A stretch of 64,000 bases of DNA from assembly GCF_024756235.1 (NCBI RefSeq), contig NZ_JANUGY010000016.1:43888-107887 (forward strand). The letters run 5' to 3'. Source of the DNA: Massilia kyonggiensis (GTDB lineage: Bacteria; Pseudomonadota; Gammaproteobacteria; Burkholderiales; Burkholderiaceae_D). This document shows, in pieces, positions 25,865 to 34,408 of this stretch. Within the stretch, counting starts at the first letter, position 1. The number at the start of each line of letters is the position of its first letter. Under the pieces are notes generated by a model. That model was not told the origin of the DNA. It ran no database searches and worked only from the letters and a program-made list of their open reading frames with translations. The translations under genes were made by a program, and so were the position numbers.

Positions 25865-27502
25865 ATGGAACGCCGTACCTTCCTCAAAATCGGTGCCGGC
25901 ACGGCCGGCGCCGTGCTGGTCCCCGTGTTCGGCAACGCGATCGCCGCCGAGGAACTGCTCAACCCCCTCGCACTGAGCTTCAAGAAGTCGCTCGCCGACA
26001 CCGCGATGGACGCCGCGAAAAAAGCGGGCGCCTCGTACTGCGACGTGCGCATCGGCCGCTACCTGAACCAGTACATCACCACGCGCGACCTGAACGTCGA
26101 AAGCGTGACGAATACCGAATCGACGGGCATCGGCGTGCGCGTGATCGCCGCCGGCGCCTACGGCTTCGCCGCCACGAACTCGCTGACCCCGGACGCCGTC
26201 GCCGGCGCCGCGAGACAAGCCGTGGCCATCGCGAAGGCCAACGCGAAGCTGCAGATGGAACCCGTGCAGCTCGCGCCCGTGAAGGGCGTGGGCGAAGTCG
26301 CGTGGGCCACGCCGATCAAAAAGGACTGGCGCAGCGTGCCCGTGAAGGACAAGGCCGACATGCTGATCGCCGCGAACAAGGCGGGCCTCGCGGCCGGTGC
26401 CAGCTTCATGACGGCGAACCTGTTCCAGGTGAACCAGCAGAAGTACTTCGCGTCGACCGACGGCTCGTACATCGACCAGGACATCCACCGCCTGTGGGCG
26501 CCGATCAACGCGACCGCCGTCGACAAGGCGACGGGCAAATTCCGCTCGCGCGCGGGCCTGGCGCCACCGGTCGGCATGGGCTACGAGTATTTCGACGTCA
26601 AGCCGGAGCACAAGGTGCGCGCGGCCGGCGGCGTGGCCACGCTGTACAACGGCGGCTACGACATCGTCGAGGAAGCGAAGAATGCGGGCCGCCAGGCGCG
26701 CGAAAAGCTGACCGCAAAGAGCGTCGACCCGGGCAAGTACGACCTCGTGCTGGCGCCGGAAAACCTGTTCCTGACGATCCACGAATCCGTCGGCCACCCG
26801 ACGGAGCTGGACCGCGTGCTGGGCTACGAAGCCAATTACGCCGGCACGAGCTTCTGCACGCTGGACAAGTGGGAATCCCGCAAGTTTAATTTCGGCTCGA
26901 AGATCGTCAACTTCACCGGCGACAAGACGGCACCCGGTTCGCTGGGCGCCGTCGCCTACGACGATGAAGGCGTGCCCGCGAAGCGCTGGGACATCATCAA
27001 GGACGGCATCCTCGTCAACTACCAGGCCACGCGCGACCAGGCGCACATCATCGGCGAGAAGGAATCGCACGGCTGCTCGTATGCGGACAGCTGGAGCAAG
27101 GTGCAGTTCCAGCGCATGCCGAACGTGTCGCTCGTTCCGGGCAAGCAGAAACTCACGCCGGACGAGATGGTCAAGGACGTCAAGAAGGGGATCTACATCC
27201 TCGGCCGCGGCTCCTACTCCATCGACCAGCAGCGCTACAACTTCCAGTTCGGCGGCCAGCTGTACTTCGAGATCAAGGACGGCAAGATCGGCCAGATGCT
27301 GGAAGACGTGGCGTACCAGTCGAACACGCAGGACTTCTGGAATGCGTGCACGGCGATCTGCGATGAACGCGACTGGCGCATGAGCGGCTCCTTCTTCGAC
27401 GGCAAGGGCCAGCCGAGCCAGGTGAGCGCCGTGTCGCACGGTACGTCTACGACGCGCTTCAACGGCATCAACGTGATCAACACGGGCCGCAAGATCGGTT
27501 GA
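25865..27502 (+). CDS. tldD: TldD-type metalloprotease with Tat signal (second copy)
   Basis: Second TldD-type protein, also 545 residues and collinear with the first copy. The Tat signal ERRTFLKIG is the same, the zinc motif is again HESVGHPTELDR, and the C-terminus again ends in RKIG. The ATG at 25865 is preceded by GGAGA. An 85-base stretch (27279-27363) is identical at the DNA level to 24240-24324 of copy one, including all synonymous positions, which suggests recent gene conversion. Differences cluster in the propeptide-like region after the signal and in exposed segments, so the copies may have different peptide preferences or form a mixed assembly with the TldE-type subunit. The stop is four bases before the DUF4159 gene. 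Confidence 0.92.
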   Translation: MERRTFLKIGAGTAGAVLVPVFGNAIAAEELLNPLALSFKKSLADTAMDAAKKAGASYCDVRIGRYLNQYITTRDLNVESVTNTESTGIGVRVIAAGAYGFAATNSLTPDAVAGAARQAVAIAKANAKLQMEPVQLAPVKGVGEVAWATPIKKDWRSVPVKDKADMLIAANKAGLAAGASFMTANLFQVNQQKYFASTDGSYIDQDIHRLWAPINATAVDKATGKFRSRAGLAPPVGMGYEYFDVKPEHKVRAAGGVATLYNGGYDIVEEAKNAGRQAREKLTAKSVDPGKYDLVLAPENLFLTIHESVGHPTELDRVLGYEANYAGTSFCTLDKWESRKFNFGSKIVNFTGDKTAPGSLGAVAYDDEGVPAKRWDIIKDGILVNYQATRDQAHIIGEKESHGCSYADSWSKVQFQRMPNVSLVPGKQKLTPDEMVKDVKKGIYILGRGSYSIDQQRYNFQFGGQLYFEIKDGKIGQMLEDVAYQSNTQDFWNACTAICDERDWRMSGSFFDGKGQPSQVSAVSHGTSTTRFNGINVINTGRKIG

Positions 27503-27506
27503 CGGC

Positions 27507-28127
27507 ATGGCCACGTACGACTTCTACTTCACGCGGCTGACGTACGAGTCGGGCGACTGGGACGTGGACCAGCGCATGCCCAGCAACGTCCTGAACTCGC
27601 TCGTCGAGTACACGACGTTGCGGGTGGATACCGCCGAGCGCATCGTCGCACTGGCGGACCCGAAGATGCTGGAAGCGCCGTTCTGCTACCTGGCCGGGCA
27701 CAAGCTCGTGCAATTCACGCCGGCCGAGCGGCGCAACTTCGAGCGCTACGTGAAGGGCGGCGGCTTCGTGTTCGTGGACGACTGCAACCACGACATCGAC
27801 GGCCTGTTCGCCAAATCCTTCGAGGCCGAGATGGCGCGCATCTTCGGCCCCAAGGCGCTGCACAAGATCCCGAATAATCACCGCCTGTATTCCAGCTTCT
27901 TCCACTTCGACGGGCCGCCCAACACGGCGGTGGAGCTGAACGGCTGGGGCGACGATCTCGTGCACGAATACCTGCGCGCCATCGAGATCAATGGCCGTAT
28001 CGGCGTGCTGTACTCGAACAAGGACTACGGTTGCGAGTGGGACTACGACTTCCGCAACAAGCGCTGGCTCGCGGTCGACAACACGCGCTTTGCAGTCAAC
28101 ATCATTCAATATGCGTTAGGAGCATAG
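27507..28127 (+). CDS. DUF4159 domain protein
   Basis: A protein of 206 residues matching DUF4159, a domain often found near or fused to BatA/aerotolerance-type membrane proteins. It has no signal peptide. Visible features are FERYVKGGGFVFVDDCNHD (about 86-104), which resembles the hinge of a glutamine amidotransferase-like Rossmann fold, and NNHRLYSSFFHFDGPP followed by GRIGVLYSNKDYGCEWDY. No catalytic triad is obvious. It is tightly packed between the second tldD copy (4-base gap) and the MoxR gene (2-base gap), so it belongs to the same complex or pathway. The biochemical function is unknown. Confidence 0.85.
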   Translation: MATYDFYFTRLTYESGDWDVDQRMPSNVLNSLVEYTTLRVDTAERIVALADPKMLEAPFCYLAGHKLVQFTPAERRNFERYVKGGGFVFVDDCNHDIDGLFAKSFEAEMARIFGPKALHKIPNNHRLYSSFFHFDGPPNTAVELNGWGDDLVHEYLRAIEINGRIGVLYSNKDYGCEWDYDFRNKRWLAVDNTRFAVNIIQYALGA

Positions 28128-28129
28128 AA

Positions 28130-29125
28130 GTGGCAGAAGCGGCATGGACTGAGAACGAGATCGCCGACCTGGCGGCGAAGGTGGACGCGCTCAAGGCGAG
28201 CATGGGCCGCGTGATCATCGGCCAGCGCGACGTGATCGACCTGCTGGTGACGTGCCTGCTGGGCGGCGGCCATGCGCTCGTCGAGGGCGTGCCGGGCCTC
28301 GGCAAGACACTGCTCGTGAAATCGCTGGCGCAGGCGAGCGACATGCAGTTCCGGCGCGTGCAGTTCACGCCAGACCTGATGCCGTCCGATATCGTCGGCA
28401 CCGAGATCCTGGAAGAAGACCCGGCCACGCGCCAGCGCGTGTTCCGCTTCCAGCCGGGCCCCGTGTTCACGCAGGTGCTGCTCGCGGACGAGATCAATCG
28501 CGCGCCGCCGAAAACGCAATCTGCCCTGCTGGAAGCGATGCAGGAACGGTCCGTCACCTTCGCCGGCCAGACCCATCAACTGCCGAAGCCGTTCTTCGTG
28601 CTCGCGACGCAGAACCCGATCGAGCAGGCCGGCACCTATCCGCTGCCGGAAGCACAGCTCGACCGCTTCCTGCTGCGCATCGACGTCGGCTACCCGACCG
28701 AGGAAGAAGAGATGATGATGGTCGGCGCGACGACGCACGCCGGCTTGCGCGACGCCGATCCCGCGATGGACCTTGAGACGCTGCTGCGCCTGCAGCAGCT
28801 CGTGCGCGACATCGAGATCTCGGACACCATGCTGCGCTATGCGACACGCCTCGTGCGCGCGACGCGCCCGGCCGATTCGCCAGTGGAAGCGATCCGCAAG
28901 CACATCGGCTGGGGCGCCGGCCCGCGCGCCGGCCAGGCCCTCGTGCTGGCATCGAAGGCGCGCGCGCTGATGCATGGCTGCCTCGCGGTCACGCGCGACG
29001 ATATTGGCGCGATGCTGCTGCCCGTGCTGGCGCACCGCGTGCTGCGCAACTTCGAAGCCGAGGCGGACGGCGTCGCCATCGCGGACATCCTCGCCGCGCT
29101 GCACGCCGGCATCCGCGCCGAGTAA
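28130..29125 (+). CDS. MoxR-family AAA+ ATPase
   Basis: A MoxR ATPase of 331 residues starting at GTG 28130, with AGGAG about seven bases upstream; an open frame extends further upstream but without a ribosome site. Walker A is GVPGLGKT at residues 53-60, Walker B is LLADEINRAPPKTQ, and sensor 1 is ATQNPIEQAGTYPLPEAQLD. MoxR proteins act as chaperones with von Willebrand A-type partners encoded beside them, here the DUF58 and BatA-type proteins. In this operon it could drive maturation or metal loading of the TldD/TldE enzymes or assembly of the membrane complex. Cytoplasmic. The stop is three bases before the DUF58 start. Confidence 0.95.
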   Translation: MAEAAWTENEIADLAAKVDALKASMGRVIIGQRDVIDLLVTCLLGGGHALVEGVPGLGKTLLVKSLAQASDMQFRRVQFTPDLMPSDIVGTEILEEDPATRQRVFRFQPGPVFTQVLLADEINRAPPKTQSALLEAMQERSVTFAGQTHQLPKPFFVLATQNPIEQAGTYPLPEAQLDRFLLRIDVGYPTEEEEMMMVGATTHAGLRDADPAMDLETLLRLQQLVRDIEISDTMLRYATRLVRATRPADSPVEAIRKHIGWGAGPRAGQALVLASKARALMHGCLAVTRDDIGAMLLPVLAHRVLRNFEAEADGVAIADILAALHAGIRAE

Positions 29126-29128
29126 AAC

Positions 29129-30013
29129 GTGCTGTCTCCATCGGCGCTGATCGCGCACACGACCAACCTCGACCTCGTGGTGCGCCATGTGCTGGCGGGG
29201 CTCGGCCACGGCATCCACGCCGGGCGCGAGCGGGGTGCCGGTGTCGAGTTCTCGGAATACCGGGCCTATGCGCCCGGCGACGAGTGGCGCCGCGTCGACT
29301 GGAAACTGCTGGCGCGCGCCGACCGCTACTACGTGCGCGAGGCGGAGCGCGACAGTCACGTCGCCGCCTGGCTCGTGCTGGATGCGACGGCGTCGATGGC
29401 GGAACCCAGCCGCACCATCGAAGGGCTCACCAAGCTGCAGTATGCGCGCGTGCTGCTCGCCTGCGTGGCCGCCATCGCCCAGCGCCAGGGCGATGCGTTC
29501 GGTCTCGTCGTGTGCCGCGGCGAGCGTGCCGACTTCCTGCCTGCCGCGCGCGGACCGCGCCAGCTGCAGCGCGTGCTGGCGCGCCTGAACGGCGTCGACG
29601 CGGGCGGCGTGCTGCCCGGCGCCGACACCCTGCGCGCCAGCCTGCATTTCAGCCGTGCGCCCGGCGTCGTGTGCGTGGCGAGCGACTTTCTCGATTGGCC
29701 GTCGCCGCTGTCCGATGCATTGCTGCGCCTGCGCCGCATGCGCCACGACGTGCGCGCCCTGTGCCTGCACACGCAGGCCGAGGCGGATGCCACATTCGAC
29801 ACGGCACCGGTTTACCGCGACCCCGAGCACGGCGGCGCCGTCTACCGGTTCGGCCGCGACGTCAAGGAAGCGTACGCCCGCAACCGCGCGGCGCATTTCG
29901 ACGAGGTCGTGCGCGCGTGCCGCAAGAACGACGTGCCGCTGGTCCAGGCGCGCATCGAGCAGGCGCCCGGTGAGATCCTGCGTGCCTGGTTACGGGGAGC
30001 GCGGGCCGCATGA
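29129..30013 (+). CDS. DUF58 protein, MoxR partner
   Basis: DUF58 family protein of 294 residues starting at GTG 29129. The family signature is complete: GVEFSEYRAYAPGDEWRRVD, then WKLLARADRYYVREAERD (about residues 38-75). A von Willebrand A-like fold follows with LDATASM at 84-90, where the metal-site pattern DxSxS is DATAS (first Ser replaced by Thr). Such proteins are the usual adaptor partners of MoxR ATPases. No membrane helices are evident. The stop overlaps the BatA-type gene start by four bases (ATGA at 30010-30013), so translation is coupled. Confidence 0.93.
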   Translation: MLSPSALIAHTTNLDLVVRHVLAGLGHGIHAGRERGAGVEFSEYRAYAPGDEWRRVDWKLLARADRYYVREAERDSHVAAWLVLDATASMAEPSRTIEGLTKLQYARVLLACVAAIAQRQGDAFGLVVCRGERADFLPAARGPRQLQRVLARLNGVDAGGVLPGADTLRASLHFSRAPGVVCVASDFLDWPSPLSDALLRLRRMRHDVRALCLHTQAEADATFDTAPVYRDPEHGGAVYRFGRDVKEAYARNRAAHFDEVVRACRKNDVPLVQARIEQAPGEILRAWLRGARAA

Positions 30014-30879
30014 ACGGAATGAGCTTGTGGTGGTGGGCATTGCCTGTCGTGCTGCTGCCCATCTTGTGGCACCGCCAGAAGCGCGAGCAGACGAAGACGT
30101 CGCTGCTCGCCTCCGCGCGCTTCCTGCCGGCGGCGGAACCGAAGCTGCGGCGCGTGTGGCGCTGGCACGACGTGATCCTGCTCGTACTGCGCTGCCTGCT
30201 GCTCGTGACGCTGATCGCGCTGCTGGCCGACCTGGTGCTGGCGTGGCGCGGCGACACGGTGCTGGTCGTGCCGGGAACGCCGCCGGCCGTCGTCGACAAA
30301 GTGGCCGGGCAGCGGATCACCTTGCCCGATCGCGACGCCGTGACGTGGCTGCACGCGCACGAGCGCGAATTCGAACCGGGTGCGCGCCTGGTCGTCGTCG
30401 GCGATGCCGTCATGCCGGCCGTGCTGCCGCGCTTCCGTCACGCCGTCGAGTTGCGCACGGTGGCGGCACCTGCGGCACCGGTCGAACATCACGTCGCCGT
30501 CGTCAGCGACCGTGCCGATGCGTGGCGCCGGCTGTTCGCGGCGGCCGAGGGCGCGTGGCATATCGTCGTCGATGCGGCGCCCGGCCCGCGCACGGAACTC
30601 GTCGTGTGGGACCGGCCCGACGCGCCGCCGGCCGGCCTGCGCGCGCCGCTGTGGCGCGCAGGGCCGCCGCACGATGCCGACGGTGCGCGCGCCCTGTTCG
30701 CCGCGTGGCAGCGCCAGTATTTCGGCGTACAACCCTACACGGCGCCCGCACAGGCACTCGTGCCGGACGCCGCCGCGCCGGCCGGACCGGCTTCCGGCGC
30801 ACTGCGCCACTGGCTGGGGCTCGCGCTCGTCGTGCTGTTCGCAGTCGAAAGGATCGTCACTCATGTCCGGCGCCGCTGA
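30010..30879 (+). CDS. BatA-type membrane protein (aerotolerance regulator N-terminal domain)
   Basis: A protein of 289 residues. It begins with the BatA N-terminal pattern: a membrane helix (LWWWALPVVLLPILWHRQKR), a cytoplasmic loop with TSLLASARFLPAAE, then a second helix (ILLVLRCLLLVTLIALLADL). A periplasmic domain of about 170 residues follows, and a last helix (LGLALVVLFAVERIV) precedes a short basic tail. No clear von Willebrand A metal site is seen. BatA-type proteins anchor MoxR/vWA systems at the membrane. It overlaps the DUF58 gene by four bases and the next gene by 17 bases. Confidence 0.85.
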   Translation: MNGMSLWWWALPVVLLPILWHRQKREQTKTSLLASARFLPAAEPKLRRVWRWHDVILLVLRCLLLVTLIALLADLVLAWRGDTVLVVPGTPPAVVDKVAGQRITLPDRDAVTWLHAHEREFEPGARLVVVGDAVMPAVLPRFRHAVELRTVAAPAAPVEHHVAVVSDRADAWRRLFAAAEGAWHIVVDAAPGPRTELVVWDRPDAPPAGLRAPLWRAGPPHDADGARALFAAWQRQYFGVQPYTAPAQALVPDAAAPAGPASGALRHWLGLALVVLFAVERIVTHVRRR

Positions 30880-32836
30880 TCTCGCGCGCCGCTTGTGGCG
30901 TGCCGCATTGCTACGCCGGGCCACCCTGTGGGCGTTGGGCGCCGTGCCCTGGCTGCTGCTGCGCTCCGGCCCGGGGCTGCTGGCCTGGTCCGCGTTCTGC
31001 GCGTGGGACGGCCTGCACCTGCAGCGCCGCGTGGCGCATGGCTGGGCGCACTGGATCGACGGCGCCGTGCCCGAGATGGAAGACAGCGCCGCGCTGCTGG
31101 CGGAGGAACCGGAAACGGCCGTCGCGCGCCTGCAGCGCGAGCGCCTGCTGAAACGTCTCGATGCCGCGCTGCCGCCGCGGCGCGTGCGTGCTATCGCGGC
31201 GGCGCACGTGCCGTTCGGCTGGACGTGGCTGCTTGCGAATCTCCTGCTTGCGGGCCTGGCGTGGGGTTCGACCCTGCTGCCGCACGCGGCGGGCACGCCG
31301 GCCACCACGGTGCCCGGCCGTCAGGCAGCCGCCCCCGTCGCGCACGCTGGGCTGGTCGTGAAGCTGGCGCCGCCCACGTACACGGGTGTCGCGCCGTCGT
31401 CGTCCGCCCCGAAGGATGCGCAGGTGCCGGAGCAAACCGCCGTCGAATGGTGCCTGGACGACCCGCACAAGGCGGATGAAACCATCGAACTGAGCGACGG
31501 CCAGTCGCTGCACGCGGGCGCACAGTGCGCGCGCTGGACGGCGACGGAATCCATCTTCTGGCGCTGGCGCGGCACGCGCTACACGCTGAAGGTGATTCCG
31601 GACCAGCCGCCGGAGATCGCGGTCACGCAGCCGAACGAGATGACGAAGGATCTGCCGCGCGATGCGAAGAACGCTGTCATCGCCGTCACCGTCACGGACG
31701 ACTACCGCGTCCAGCAGGCCACGCTGCACCTGACATTGGCGCGCGGCAGCGGCGAGAACATCCGCTTCAGCGACCGCGAACTGCCGCTGCCCGCGTCGAC
31801 CGACCCGCGCCGGCGCAGCTGGAGCCGCGACTGGCTGCTGACGGACCTCGGCATGGAGCCGGGCGACGAGTTGTATTTCTTCGTGCGTGCGAGCGACAAC
31901 GCGGCGCGGCCGCACATGGTGCAGTCGCCCACGTACACGTTGCGCCTGCCCGCGCCGCCGTCGGAACAGGCGGACGAGACGACGGCGCTGCCCACGCTCG
32001 TCAAGCCGGAAAGCCTGCGCAGCCAGCGCCAGGTGATCATCGACACGGAGCAGCTCGTCGCGGACATGCGGTCGAAGAAGATGCGCGAGGATGAAGTGCG
32101 CGAGCGCAGCGAAGGCATCGCCGCCGACCAGGCCGCGCTGCGCCGCCGCTACGGCCAGTTCCTCGGCGAGGAGTCCACCTTGTTCGGCAAGGACGACGAC
32201 CACGACGAAAAGCCCGGCGCCAAGCTCGACGTACTGCACGAATTCGGCCACGCGCACGACTCGGTCGAGAACGCGACCCTGTTCGACGACGCGACGAAAA
32301 AACTGCTGCGGCGCGCGCTGTCGGCGATGTGGGATGCGGAAAAGGCGCTGCGCGCCATCACGCCGAAGACCGCGCTGCCGCCCGAGTACAAGGCGCTGGA
32401 AGCCATCAAGGAGCTGCAGCAGTCGGAACGCATCTATCTGCACAAGACGGCGTTCGCGCCGCCGGCCATCAAGGAGGACAAGCGCATGAGCGGCGACATG
32501 GCCGGCGCGGCCAGCTACAAGCGCGTGCAGGCCGACGCCGCGGAGATCGTCCCGGCGACCCTGCGCGACGTCGTGCAGGCGCTCGGCGGCGACGGTCCGC
32601 TGCCCGCGCTGTGGACGCGCACGGCGCACGACTGGGTGCGCGAACGCATCACGGACGACGAGCAGCGGCTCGCGGCGCAGCGGGCGATCCAGGACGTCGC
32701 CGACGGCAAGCCCGCCGCGCGCCCGCAACTGGCCGCATGGCTGCGCGGCGGCGTGCTGGACGCGCCCGTGCTGCTGCAGGCGCGTCCCGTCGTCGAGACG
32801 CCCTTCGCGAAAGCGCTGCGGGGAGGGGACCGATGA
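30863..32836 (+). CDS. Large membrane-anchored protein with coiled-coil region (DUF4175-like)
   Basis: A protein of 657 residues; the ATG at 30863 has AAGGA upstream and lies inside the end of the BatA-type gene. Two helix regions near 20-50 and 120-140 anchor it in the inner membrane. A beta-rich periplasmic domain follows (about 160-370; LAPPTYTGVAPS, TVTDDYRVQQATLHL, the type of Ig-like pattern seen in DUF4175 proteins). The C-terminal 270 residues are highly charged and helical (RSKKMREDEVRERSEG, ALRRRYGQFLGEES), probably coiled coil. Proteins of this type occur in MoxR/DUF58/BatA operons. Function unknown; a scaffold or substrate-gripping role is inference. Confidence 0.8.
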   Translation: MSGAADLARRLWRAALLRRATLWALGAVPWLLLRSGPGLLAWSAFCAWDGLHLQRRVAHGWAHWIDGAVPEMEDSAALLAEEPETAVARLQRERLLKRLDAALPPRRVRAIAAAHVPFGWTWLLANLLLAGLAWGSTLLPHAAGTPATTVPGRQAAAPVAHAGLVVKLAPPTYTGVAPSSSAPKDAQVPEQTAVEWCLDDPHKADETIELSDGQSLHAGAQCARWTATESIFWRWRGTRYTLKVIPDQPPEIAVTQPNEMTKDLPRDAKNAVIAVTVTDDYRVQQATLHLTLARGSGENIRFSDRELPLPASTDPRRRSWSRDWLLTDLGMEPGDELYFFVRASDNAARPHMVQSPTYTLRLPAPPSEQADETTALPTLVKPESLRSQRQVIIDTEQLVADMRSKKMREDEVRERSEGIAADQAALRRRYGQFLGEESTLFGKDDDHDEKPGAKLDVLHEFGHAHDSVENATLFDDATKKLLRRALSAMWDAEKALRAITPKTALPPEYKALEAIKELQQSERIYLHKTAFAPPAIKEDKRMSGDMAGAASYKRVQADAAEIVPATLRDVVQALGGDGPLPALWTRTAHDWVRERITDDEQRLAAQRAIQDVADGKPAARPQLAAWLRGGVLDAPVLLQARPVVETPFAKALRGGDR

Positions 32837-34347
32837 GCGCCATCGTTGCTGTCGTCATCGGCGTCCTGGCCGCGCTCGCGTATGCCGTGCGCCGGCGCTG
32901 GATCGACGCCGTGCTGGCGCTCGTCGCGGGTGTGGCGTTGGCCGGTACGGTCGGCGAATTCGCATTGCCGGGCGAGGCGGGCGCCACGCTGACGGTCGAT
33001 GCGGCCGACCCGCCGCGCACGCTGGCCGGCGTGCGCACGCTGCGCCTGTCCGGCGACGGCTTGCGTGCGGCCGAATGGGACGATTTGCCGGCCCGCCCGC
33101 TCGACTGGAAAAAGCCCGGCACGCCGGCCATTGATCTCGACTTCCCGCGCGCGATCGCGCTGGGCCGCGTGTTCACGTTGAGGGTGCACCGCTCGTGGTC
33201 CGCGCCCGGACGCCTGCAGCTGCTGGCGGAGAACGGTCAAGTATTGGCCGAAGCGAAGGGCGACACCGACCTCGCCGTGCAATGGTTGCCGCCCGTCGCG
33301 GAACGGCTCGTGCTGAAGGCGCGCCTGCTGGATGCCGCCGGCAAGGTCGTCGACGAGGGCCCCGTGCCGTTCACGGTGACGGACCCCGCGCCGCTGCAGG
33401 TGCGGGGCCGGTTCGGCGCACCGTCGTTCGACCTGCGCGTACTGGACGACCTGCTTGCCGCCAGCGGCGCCGTCATCGACTGGCAGGTCGAACTGGGCAA
33501 AGGATTGGAACGTGCCGAGACGGCGCGTGCGGAGATGGATCAGCCCGAGCTGGAAATCGTCGACGCGGCCTGGTTCGAACGGGCCGGAGCGGGCACCCGC
33601 GATGCGCTGCTGGCCCGCGTGGCCGGCGGCACGCGGCTGCTCGTGCTGGGCGCGAACGCGCGCGATGCGGGTACGTGGGCGCGCAGCGTGCAGTTGCCGC
33701 TGGTGCCGCAGCCGGCCAGCAAGACCGTCGGCACGGTGTTGCCGATGGCGTCCGGCGGCTTGAATCCGGCCGGCGATCGCGCCGGCGAGTGGAGCGGCAA
33801 CGACGGCCTATGGACGCGCGACTGGAAAGACGGCCGCATCGCGTGGCTGGGCGTGGGCGACTGGCACCGCCACGCGATTGCGCAGCCGCGCCAGCTGGCG
33901 CTGTGGTGGCAGGACGTTCTCGACCGCCTGCGCGTCCAGCGCCGCGCGGACGTCGCATGGCTGGCCCCGGAGGAGATGCCGCTGCCGCACCAGCGTCTCG
34001 CGATCTGCGCGCGCGGCGTGAGCGGCACCGTGACGGTGGCGGAACTGAAGCAGACGCTCGCCTGGCAGCGCCGCCCGGAACATGTCGACGCCGCCTGCGT
34101 GGCCGTCTGGCCGGCGGCCGGCGGCTGGCTGCATCTGCAGACTGGCGCGAACGCCGGCCAGGTGTACGTGTACGCGCCGGGCGACTGGCCATTGTGGCAA
34201 CGGAGCGAACGCCGTGCCGCGACCGCGAACTATGCGGCACGTACACCGGCGCGCGTTGCACCGGGCACGCGGCCGCTGCCCGTGTGGCCGTTCGGCGTCG
34301 TGTTCGCGCTGGCGATGCTCTGTCTCTGGTGGCGCGAACGGCGCTGA
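32833..34347 (+). CDS. Membrane protein of the MoxR/BatA operon, glutamine amidotransferase-like fold possible
   Basis: Last gene of the operon, 504 residues, starting at ATG 32833 in an ATGA overlap with the previous gene. Two N-terminal helices (AIVAVVIGVLAALAYAV and AVLALVAGVALAGTV) and one C-terminal helix (WPFGVVFALAMLCLWW) enclose a periplasmic region of about 420 residues. The pattern of a long periplasmic part between terminal helices resembles BatA/BatB-associated proteins whose soluble part has a class I amidotransferase-like fold (segment VAGGTRLLVLGANARDAG). No catalytic residues are evident. It probably completes the envelope complex formed with the BatA-type and coiled-coil proteins. 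Confidence 0.75.
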   Translation: MSAIVAVVIGVLAALAYAVRRRWIDAVLALVAGVALAGTVGEFALPGEAGATLTVDAADPPRTLAGVRTLRLSGDGLRAAEWDDLPARPLDWKKPGTPAIDLDFPRAIALGRVFTLRVHRSWSAPGRLQLLAENGQVLAEAKGDTDLAVQWLPPVAERLVLKARLLDAAGKVVDEGPVPFTVTDPAPLQVRGRFGAPSFDLRVLDDLLAASGAVIDWQVELGKGLERAETARAEMDQPELEIVDAAWFERAGAGTRDALLARVAGGTRLLVLGANARDAGTWARSVQLPLVPQPASKTVGTVLPMASGGLNPAGDRAGEWSGNDGLWTRDWKDGRIAWLGVGDWHRHAIAQPRQLALWWQDVLDRLRVQRRADVAWLAPEEMPLPHQRLAICARGVSGTVTVAELKQTLAWQRRPEHVDAACVAVWPAAGGWLHLQTGANAGQVYVYAPGDWPLWQRSERRAATANYAARTPARVAPGTRPLPVWPFGVVFALAMLCLWWRERR

Positions 34348-34408
34348 TTCGGCAAGATTTTTCGGAACGTGCGATGATCGTCCATCGTCCGCACGATCCG
34401 TTACCGCC

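Noticed and set aside
22814..27514. A long minus-strand open frame opposite the three tldD/tldE genes, with internal repetition
   Set aside because: The repetition only reflects the two tldD copies on the other strand; no coding evidence of its own.
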